A DNA stretch of 64,000 nucleotides. Origin: Piliocolobus tephrosceles (Eukaryota; Chordata; Mammalia; Primates; Cercopithecidae). The notes beneath the pieces were generated by a model. It was not told the DNA's origin. It saw only the letters and a program-made list of their open reading frames with translations, and did not search any database. Each line of letters opens with the position of its first letter. Positions within the stretch are counted from its first letter, which is position 1. The stretch spans positions 111,221,081-111,285,080 of the forward strand of contig NC_045434.1 of assembly GCF_002776525.5 (NCBI RefSeq), in the 5' to 3' direction. Of the stretch, positions 55,371 to 64,000 are shown in pieces. A program made the position numbers and the translations under genes.

Positions 55371-57475
55371 TCACAACTACTCCATGCTGCCATTGTATCA
55401 TGAAAGTGGTCATGGACAATATATACACGATGGGCATGTGTGCCAATAAAATGTATTTATAAAAACAGGCAGGGAGCTGGATTTGCCCTGATGCCTATAG
55501 CTTGCTCGTCCATGAGTTAATAACTGAGATAAGTACTTATCATGCAGTAACACTGAACCAATGTTAGCAATTATTATTCAATCATGAATCAGCTAAATAT
55601 TTGAGCACCTACTCTGTGCCAGGCCCTGTTCTGAGTGCTGGGGATATAGCCATGAACAACACTGACAAGGTTCCTGCTCTCGGGGAGCTTCCATTCTAGT
55701 TGGGGGAGACAAAAATAAACAAGGAAACGAGAGAAAACACCAGTTCGTGGTAAGTGCTATCTTAAAACTAAAGCAGGGACTGTGATAGTGATGTCAGGGT
55801 GGACTACATCACTGTGGTGGCTAGCCAAGGCTTCTTGGAGGATGTAACATTCAAGCCAAGACCAGCCTGATGGGAAGGAGCCAGCTCTGTGGCAACTGCA
55901 AGAACAGAAATCCAGGCAGGACGAAGCAGCTCAGGCTCCTGCTTCTGCTTTTAGCCCAGCTGCGAACCAGAGGCAGGGTCTGCAATGCTGCGAGGGCCAG
56001 GAGGAGAGGGGGACAGCAAAGAGAGGACAGAAAGGAACATCTCGGATCTTGCAACTTTGGGTGCTGCAGAGGCTGTGGGAGGGGGTGTTTCTCTTCACCA
56101 TCCAGGTCCTTAGCCCATCTCTCAGGATACACCCCTTTTCTTAATATCCTGGCCCTCAGCCCAACACCCCTCTCTCCTTTCTCCTCCATTCCCCTCACCT
56201 ATTGGCTGAGGGCCCTCAGTCTAGGCATGGCAACATCTCCGCTTCGCACATCTGTCTCTGAGTCCCAGGCTTGCTTGAGCCAGTTTACCCATTACTTACA
56301 GCCGGAGGTGCCACCCAGCTGGTGAGTAGGACAGTCTGTAGCTGCTTCCTCCTGTACAAGGGGTGTTTGGAATTCCATACACAGAGAATGAGGTGGGTTT
56401 CACTGGAGCCACTCCCGGACACAGGTTTGCTTGCATTGTTCTCTGATTCAATGTTTCCTAAGCTCTTTTCTGACTGAGAAAGCACCTCTGTGCATGCGGT
56501 TTCTGGCCCCTGCAGATGCTGCAAGCCCCCCTTCTTTCCTGCCCTTTACCCTCAGTGTGCAGCCTTCTCTTATTAGTTGAACATTCTGGCTCACACAGAA
56601 TTCTAGAGGATGGTCTAGCCTAGGAACCAGACCACACAGGTGATGTCATTCTACAGAGAACAAATCCTCAACTCCAACAGCTTCTGGAGCTGGAGGCAGC
56701 CTGCTGAGGTTCCTACCACAGTGGTTTCTCACTTGCAGCTTCTACACCAGAGGGACACGTTTCCTGACCTGGTCCCAGCCTCTACTTATGCCCTTCTGGG
56801 TAACACTCTGTCCCTCCTTCAATTCTCACTTCCTTTAGACACCTTCCCAGACTGTGTCCCCAACTCAGATGCCCCCTGGTTCCAGCATCTCCCTCCGGAT
56901 GCGAGCCTCAGAACTAGACCTAATTGGTGTGCCCTTCTCACCCTGACCTGCCTGGCATGGGGGGCTGAAATGGCACCTCCTCTCTCTGTGTCCCTCCCAT
57001 CTCCTTGGCTGGCTGTAAGAGGGTTTCTAGGGCTGCCTGACTCACCAGCGAATGGTGCTGTCAGGCTGGCTGTCATGTGGCATGGTGGGTCCCATGGGCG
57101 GGTGGGCAGCATGGGGTAGGGCCAATGTGTCCTCCAACCCATTTGGGAGGCCTCCACCACCCCAGCTCTTTGCTGTGCTGCGTTGCTATTTTGGTACCCA
57201 GGAAGCTGGCCGGAGAAGGGAAAGTCTGACCCCTCTTCCTGTCAACAATGACTTTCTGCTTGGAGCTGACCCCTCTGGGGTGAGTCACCAGGAAGGGCAA
57301 TCCGCCTCTGCCAAGGGGAGGAGGAACCCTGGGAGGGGAGGCTCACTGTCCAGGGTCACTGAGGCTTGTGGCTAGACCAGGGTCTTACTGCTGAAGAAGG
57401 GGTTTAGAATAGTCTGCCTGCTGACCCCCAAAAGTGGGGGTAGTCTCCAAATGCCTCCTCTCTCTCCTCCCTGCC
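55371..57475. other. Intergenic, no recognised gene
   Basis: Contains an old repeat-like stretch at 55580-55760 (GAGCACCTACTCTGTGCCAGG...). Short frames (for example 55870-56325, 56640-57119) show no protein family. Confidence 0.4.
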
Positions 57476-57479
57476 CTGC

Positions 57480-57800
57480 AGTTTCACCTGCAGGTCACAC
57501 CAGATTGATGTTCTTAAACACAGCTGTGACCATGTCACATCTTGATTATAATCTTCAGAGGCTCCATGTTGCCTCCAGAGTAAAATCCAAATGCCCTCGC
57601 TTGGCCCCAACCTCCTCTTCGACCTCCTCACCCTCTGCTCCTTCATGCCTTCTGCTCCATCAGGCTGGCCTCCTACGCTGCTGCATGTGACATAGCACAC
57701 ACGGCCGTCTCCACACTTCTGCCTTCGCCATGCCCTTCATCATCCCCTTCCTTGGAATGCCTTTTCCTTTCCAGATGCACCATTCCCATTTCCATTCCTA
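57480..57800 (+). mobile_element. L2 LINE fragment
   Basis: GACCATGTCACATCTTGATT, GAGTAAAATCCAAATGCCC and CTCTGCTCCTTCATGCC follow the L2 3' body. Confidence 0.75.
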
Positions 57801-58429
57801 CATTACCCTTCCATCTATTCAAAAAATATTTAATGAGCACCTTCTGTGTGCCAAGTCCAGTGCTGTGAGCTGAAGTTTCCACCTCCGATGAGCTAGACAA
57901 GCACTCACGGGCCTGTCAGGCTTGCAGAGGTACAGAGACATACTCAGGCACTTGCAATATAGCACCTGGGAGGGACACCTCACCCACCTTGAGATCACGG
58001 AAGGTGGCTGGAGGAGGTCACACCCCTGCTGATTTCCTGGCAAGTGAGTAGGAGGTAGGTGGGTAAGGGAACAAGGGCTGGAGGCTGGCAGCAAAAATGT
58101 GTGGACCGGAGGAACCAGAAAGTAGGAAGACCTCAGTCAAGAGTCAGTGCATTCTAGGAACTGAAAGTTGGTCATAAAATTTGGAGTAGAGGGTGTGAGG
58201 TGGGTGGTGAGAAGAGGCGGGGAGTGGCCCAGTGGTCCCTCACAGTTCGGTCTTTATCCTAAGAGCCATGAGAAGCCAGTGAATGGTTTACAGCAGAGGT
58301 TCCCAGTGTGCAAAACTTCACCTTGGAAAGTCCATCGTGACTGGAGTGGGGACCACAGATTGGAGGAGGGTGAGCTGCAGGTGGAGAGACTTTACATGGG
58401 AAGAGTTTACATGGTCTGGGCCAAGGTCA

Positions 58430-58830
58430 TGGGGGTGTGAGTCGTGTTCCCCTTCACCCTCCAGCCACATTCGCCTTCTTTGCGAGCTCAGTTTCCAACT
58501 GGGGCCATGCACTTGCTCTTTCCTCTGCCTGAAACACTCTTGCCCTTGACACTCACATGACTTCTGCATCCAAATAATCCAGGTTTCTGTCTAGAGTAGA
58601 CCCTGACCCCCATCATTCTCACTGTGCTTCCCTTGCTTTAATTTTAATGTTGGCATTTATCATTCCCCGACTGATAGATGGTAGGTTGCGCATGTGTTTT
58701 TCTATCTCCATCACTAGAATGGGACCTCCCTCAGGGGAGGGGTTTAATCTGTCTTCTTCGCCTTCAGTTTGGAGGTGCCTGAGGCATGCCCAGAGTGGAC
58801 ACCTTGTAGACACTGGTGACGGGGTGCAAT
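58430..58830 (+). mobile_element. L2 LINE 3' end
   Basis: CTTTCCTCTGCCTGAAACAC, CAAATAATCCAGGTTTCTG and AATGGGACCTCCCTCAGG. A 276-codon frame (58647-59477) spans this and the next L2 and is not a gene. Confidence 0.7.
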
Positions 58831-59284
58831 TGGGAGCATCTGACTCACCAGGAAGCACCATAGCTGCACCTGCAGCAGGGAATGGGACGGTGGGGGTGAC
58901 AGCAGAACCGCAGTCAGAGTGGGAAGAGAAGAGGCCTGGAACAGAACCTGAGGGTCACCTCTGCCTCAGGGAGAGGACAGGAGCCCGTAGAGGAGGAAAG
59001 AAGGGATGGTCAGTGAGTGGATTTTATACAGGTGCTGTGCTTTGTGTCCCAGATGGGTGCTTTAGGTTGTGTAGTGCAGCACCAAGGTGCCAGGGAGTGG
59101 AGATTCCCAACAGGAGGAGCGGACCAAGAGCATCGCAAGCCTCAGAGAGCTGGAGGCTGCCAAAGCCCCTGGGGGAAGCCCACTGCAGCTTCCAGAGTGT
59201 GCAGACAGACTCCAGGCGCAGTAGGGAGGAAACCAGGAGTTTGGCTGAGGAGAGATGGAAGAAGGGGAGCACTGTGGTGAATAA

Positions 59285-59940
59285 TGACCACAGCCTCTTG
59301 ACTGCTCTCCTTGACCCGCTTTGCCAGCAAATTCTCCACACAGAGGAATCTTTTAAAAACATAAATCAGATCATGTCACTCCCTTGTTCAAAACTATTAC
59401 TTAGAATAAAATGCAAGCTCCCTAAAGTGACAAACAAGGCCCTCGGGGACCTGGCCTTACCTTGTCCTCTGACCTAATTTCCCTGGAACTGTGTCCTGCT
59501 CACTCCACTCCTGACCCTCAGACTCCTTGCTGGTCCCTGAGCAAGCTGCTCCCTGCCTCAGAGCACTGGCTGGCACTGCTCCCTCTGCCTGGAAGGCCCT
59601 CCCAGACATTGTCACCTGGCCATCCCCTTCACCACATCCAGGCCTCTGTTCAAACGTCACCTCCTCAGAGAGGCTCTTGCTGAGCATCCTAAGATAGAAC
59701 TCTCCACCCTCTGTCAACTTTCCTTATTTTTTGCATGGCAGGCAATTGTATTTAATATGTATTACATGTTTGTGTATTTGCTGGCTTCCTTCCTGTTCTT
59801 CTTCCCCACTAAAGTGTGAGCTCCAGGAGGGCAGGGGTTTTGCCTGCTTTGTTCACTCTACGTTCTTAGCCCACAGAACAGCACATAGCACATACTGAGC
59901 ACACAATAAATGTGCCGAATGGATGTTCGACTAATGAACA
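59285..59940 (+). mobile_element. L2 LINE, well-preserved 3' end
   Basis: ATCAGATCATGTCACTCCC, TAAAATGCAAGCTCCCTAAA, GTGAGCTCCAGGAGGGCAGG and GAGCACACAATAAATGTGCC in L2 order. Confidence 0.85.
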
Positions 59941-59979
59941 ACAGTCTGTAAAGCAAATTTGCAAAGAGTCTAACATGCA

Positions 59980-60110
59980 ATGGCTCAGCACAACAGTTTT
60001 GCAAAGGGGCATCCCCATTTTACAGAGGAGCAAGCCTGGACTTGGAGTAGCTGAGCAACTTGGCCACAGGCAGAGCCCGAGCTTACTGGATTGCAGGCCG
60101 TGACCACAAA
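59980..60110 (-). mobile_element. MIR fragment
   Basis: ATCCCCATTTTACAGAGGAGC and CTGAGCAACTTGGCCACAGG are reverse MIR. Confidence 0.75.
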
Positions 60111-60245
60111 CCAGCTCTTCTTACCCAACTCGGGGACCCTTTCAGAGACGAACAGTCTAGGCCCACTCTCCACCTTCTCCTAGTTTCAGTGGGGAGATGA
60201 GAAGACAATGAGGGGAATAAAGAAGTCCAGGGAGGAGCGCTCGGA

Positions 60246-60266
60246 GGAGGAGGAGGAGGAGGAGGA
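60246..60266 (+). repeat. (GGA)n microsatellite
   Basis: Seven GGA units in a row, in otherwise unique DNA. Confidence 0.9.
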
Positions 60267-60269
60267 ACC

Positions 60270-61540
60270 CGAAGGAGCCAGCTGCTGGAGGAGAGGGTGT
60301 CTGTCTTGGCTCCTTGCCAAGGCGTGAGGAGAGAGGCTGTCCTGTGAGTAAGAATTCCATGCCCTACATCCCAAGCTAAAGGGCACCTTGGATCCCAAAG
60401 CCCACTTCCACTTCAAGGGATGAGCAGGGATTTGCCTCAGGATGGGAGGGCCCTCCCTAAGGAAGCCCCGACCCTCTGGAAACTTCTCCCTTTCCACCTC
60501 CCCACCACCCACTGCAAGCTGCTGGGAATTCCCCACTTCCTGGTAGGAACTGGAGAGCCCTGGGGAGAGTTTCCTCAGCCCTGGCATTCAGGACACTTTC
60601 CTGTTTTCATAATAATGTCTTCACCCTCTGCATACCTACCCCTCCCCAATACAAATTGGTGGCAGGCGGGTAGGTGGAGGAAGGAGGTTCCACTGTAGGA
60701 CCCTCCTTTACTACCCAGCCCAGGAGCCAATAATTTCTCCCCAGGAGAAATCAGAAGCTGCCTGTCAGCTTCTTGTTTGGGGCTCACACTGAGGGAATAG
60801 TCCCCCCTGTCCTTTATTTGAGATGAGTGACTCAATGGCTGACACCACAACTGCTGAATCTACAGCCTCCAAAATCATGCTGGGGTCCAGTCTCCAGCCA
60901 GGGCAGGAGGCATTCTGCTGGTGCATCTCAGCGTGCCCCCACGCTGTCCCAGTGAGTCACTCCAGCCTGGTCCCTGGAGTTCTTGGCCCTGTCTCTGCTT
61001 GCTGGAAGTGTCTCTTCCCTGTCCCTTTCCTGGCAGTGTGTAGGAAAGAATGATGGACAACAGGCCAAGGCTGGGAGGTCTTGTTCGGTCAGAAACCCTC
61101 AGGGAGCCCAGCCGGGATGAGCATCAGCTTGCTGGCATCTGGGGTCTAGACGGCAGTCACATGAGTCGTGCGCACTTGTCTAGTCTGAGACACATCCCAG
61201 GCCAACTGTTTGCTCGTGGGTCCCCAGAGCACCTGCTACTTCCGGGAAGCTCTCTCATAACTCATTTCAGCAAACTCCCAATCTGCCAAGGCTTCACGAC
61301 AAGGCGCTGAAAGGGAGAAGAATAAAAGAATGGAGAAGACAGAGCTCCTGCCTTCCAGGAGTCTAGAGGCCCATCCTAACAGTCATCACTGTGCTTTAAG
61401 ATGTGCCAGGCTCTGGGGATGAGGTGTGGGGACTCAGTGATAAGTACAACATTTCTCTGAATTTCAGAAATTTAGATTGCAGCTGGGGAGAGAGACGTAT
61501 AAACTGGTAATTCTACTACATGGTGGAATTACCTGAAAAG
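60270..61540. other. Intergenic, no recognised gene
   Basis: Unique-looking DNA with short unsupported frames. Confidence 0.4.
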
Positions 61541-61544
61541 CCAG

Positions 61545-61770
61545 GCAGCTCCTCCCTCCAGCCTGAGATGTCATCTTTCCCTAGGAAGTCTTCCCTGACC
61601 CTCGTCCTTCAAGCATCACAGTATACACCACTAAGCTGTGTCACTGCCTAGCAGCCTAGCAGCAACCCCCATCCCCCTGCCACCAGAACATGAGCACTCT
61701 GAAGGCAGGAATTGGCCTTCTGTCTTTGTGTCCTCACACAACTAAACATATTTAAAGATAAGTGTTACCT
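61545..61770 (+). mobile_element. L2 LINE fragment
   Basis: CTGAGATGTCATCTTTCCC, AAGTCTTCCCTGACCCTCG and CTGAAGGCAGGAATTGGCC. Confidence 0.75.
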
Positions 61771-61774
61771 GAAC

Positions 61775-62770
61775 CACTTCTAAACAGTTGACTGCGATAC
61801 AAGGCTGACAATGTATGCTAAACAGGGATTTGACATGCTGGCTTTGTTGTAGAGAAAGGGCTAATTAATTCTGAATGATGAGGATAAAAAAGGCACCAAA
61901 GAGAAGGTGTGACTGCGGCTAAGCCCTACGGGATGCACAGGCTCTTGCCAGCCCGAGAAACAGGAGGAGGGCATGAGTCAGGAAAGTACATGGCTTCTTA
62001 CAGCTAACATACAAAAGCCCACAGGAACTGGCGCATAGGACATGGAAGGAGGAGAGGTAGGTGGTCAGGCGAGGAGGAGTCTTGGTACCATGCTAAGCAA
62101 GGAGTGTCGTCTTTGTTCTGTAGACACAGAGACCCTCTGAGAAGGTTCCATGACAGGAGTCATCTAAACTAACCCGCCTTTTGCAGAGGCTGTGCTGACG
62201 GCTGTGGGGAGGGTGTATTTTGGAGAGTGCATTTCTAGGAGTGTCCTCTCTTTGGCCTCTCTCCCCTGGAAGAGGGAGCTGGGGAAAGTTGGGGGGAAAG
62301 GGTGGAGCAGATAAATCAGTTAAGAAGCAATGTAATGTTAGGAGACTGATGGCAATAACATGAATCAGAACAGGCACAGTGGGAATACATAGAAAGAGGC
62401 AGAGTTGGTGACATGGGAGTGAGACTGAATTATCTACACGGAGTGGCTGAGAGGACATGAGAGAGGAGTAGGCTCCGGGAGTGGGGGAAGGGGAGGAGGC
62501 ATTCCATTCTGGGCTGCCATCAGCATGGGAGTAGAGGAAGAATCTTAGATTTTCTCAATCCTGATTCATCTTGATAACAAGCTGTGTGAGGGCTCTGAGG
62601 AACCCTTTTGCACAAAGCTTACACAAGTGACAAAATCTCTTCCTATTATGGAAACATCTCACAGAGCCCTCCCAGTTTTAACTATCACCATGCCACATAC
62701 ACCCACCACCACAGCAACCCACGTGGTTGAGACACAGTGGGGTGTTGCCAAGAGAGGTAAGATGTGGTGT
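61775..62770. other. Intergenic, no recognised element
   Basis: No gene or repeat family I can support. Confidence 0.4.
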
Positions 62771-62779
62771 GTACAGGGA

Positions 62780-64000
62780 GCCCCTGCCATCATCGGGATG
62801 ACTTTATGTCCGTGAGAGTGGCAGCCCACACCCTAGCCTCTCAGCTGCTGGCTTTCCCCATCTCTGACAACCTTCTGTCCCACTGTGACTTGGCCACCCA
62901 CTCCCATCACCACTCCCGAGACTTAGTCATCACCCAGAACTCCCTCACCTCTGAAATCACTAATCCTGACGGTCTTCTCTATCCTCTCAGCTTCTCTACT
63001 AAATCACTTTGTCTACTCCTGACCTCTAACCCCATCAGGTGCCCCATCCATGTACCCCTCTGTTTTCTTTCAATTCAGCAGCCTGCTTCTTCCTGCACTC
63101 TCTTTTCTCATACCTGAGATGCACAGCTCAGAATTTTATTCATTGTCTCCTATAACATAAATTCCACCTTGTTGCACCACCTGCCAAAATTCCACTGGTG
63201 GATGAAGCAGCTGTCCTTTTCCTCTGAACTGCACGGGTGTGACAGGTGATTCTGCAGGAGAAGGCCACAGCAGCAAGCTGGCCAGGTGCTCCAGCACTGT
63301 GACCGCCAAGCTCAGCTGGGTCCTCAGTGCTGCCTGCCATGCATTTTCTAGTCCTGGAAAAACCACCCTGGTAGACCGTATCCCTGTCCTCAAACTTTCC
63401 ACATATTTACTTCCATCTGAATTCTCAGCCGATGTTATCTCTTACTCCTTCAAAGATAAGACAGAAGCCAGCCAGGCGCGGTGGCTCACGCCTTAATCCC
63501 AGCATTTTGGGAGGTCGAGGCGGGCGGATCACCTGAGGTCAAAAGTTCAAGACCAGCCTGACCAACATGGTGAAATCTTGTCTCTATTAAAAATACAAAA
63601 AAAAAAAAAAAAATTATCTTGGCATGGTGGTTGCACCCATAGTCCCAGCTACTTGGGGAGGCTGAGGCAGGAGAATTGCTTGAACCCAGGAGGTGGAGGT
63701 TGCAGTGAACCAAGATTGTGCCACTGCACTCCAGCCTGAGTGACAAAGGAAGACTCCATCTTGAAAAAAAAATAATAATAATAAGACAGAAACCTTGAGG
63801 CAGTGAATCTTGGGCCATCCTGCAGCTTCTCCTATCTACCGGCTGCACAGGTCCTCTTCACTTTGCCTCCTGGTTTAATGGAAGGCACACACTCTTCTAT
63901 CTAATATGCCCACTTAGCTTTTGGATCCCAACCCTTGCTGCCATCTCAGGGACCTGGCCTGTCCCCTCTTTCCCTTTATCTTCAACTTCTCCCTCTTTAC
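62780..64000 (+). mobile_element. Old LINE-like (possibly L2 ORF2) sequence, split by an Alu
   Basis: C/T-rich sequence such as GAATTCTCAGCCGATGTTATC and CCATCTCTGACAACCTTCTG resembles the L2 ORF2 segment; it resumes after the Alu and runs off the window. Tentative. Confidence 0.35.
63471..63780 (+). mobile_element. Alu (AluS-like)
   Basis: GCCAGGCGCGGTGGCTCAC to an (AAT)n tail, with ATAAGACAGAA at 63456-63466 and 63781-63791. A run of A in the middle linker is expanded to about 17. Confidence 0.92.

Noticed and set aside
58647..59477. 276-codon plus-strand frame
   Set aside because: Runs across two L2 fragments and unrelated DNA between them; no protein family.
1..64000. tRNA, rRNA or microRNA genes and a second protein-coding gene
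   Set aside because: I found no cloverleaf with intact A/B boxes outside SINEs and no other multi-exon coding pattern; short conserved RNAs could still be missed without alignment.

Overview
This is a vertebrate, almost certainly primate, genomic window. It holds about 25 Alu elements on both strands, plus MIR, L2, L1, MaLR-type LTR and hAT fragments. One gene can be read with confidence: CSF1 (macrophage colony-stimulating factor, M-CSF) on the minus strand. All eight coding exons are recovered with canonical GT/AG sites and join in frame to a 555-codon precursor. Compared with the human protein as I remember it, the cytokine domain is nearly unchanged, while the stalk, membrane-proximal and tail segments carry about two dozen substitutions and one extra codon. 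Together with a young AluY (16-bp perfect target-site duplication, OWM-like 'ggcttgagccaccg' end) this points to a non-human catarrhine, probably an Old World monkey. The species call is inference.

Layout by position. 1-23.0 kb: region downstream of CSF1, dense in Alu and older repeats, with no gene I can support. It includes a (GAAA)n tract containing a 10-N assembly gap, a 3 x 50-bp minisatellite, a hAT/MER1-like element, an MLT1-type LTR split by an Alu, and an old L1 broken by a younger L1 end and two Alus. 23.05-43.4 kb: CSF1, transcribed right to left. 43.4-43.95 kb: promoter with TATA-like box, NFI palindrome, Z-DNA-prone AC/TG repeat, NF-kB and AP-1/MARE-like sites, in and beside a CpG island. 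44-64 kb: upstream intergenic DNA made mostly of L2, MIR and Alu copies, with a diverged direct duplication at 52.8/54.6 kb.

How the gene works. The exon 6 region carries the splice signals that in human give three precursors: the full proteoglycan/glycoprotein form, an intermediate form, and a short membrane-anchored form. Two mutually exclusive 3' UTR exons follow the stop-codon exon. The distal one is about 2.1 kb with an AU-rich end. The proximal one is about 0.87 kb, and much of it is antisense ancient LINE (L3/CR1-like) sequence. Nothing in the window looks like a wholly new biological system. The best leads are the LINE-derived alternative terminal exon, a 68-bp 97%-identical duplicate in CSF1 intron 1, the arginine run and extra tail codon in CSF1, and the Z-DNA/NFI promoter architecture.
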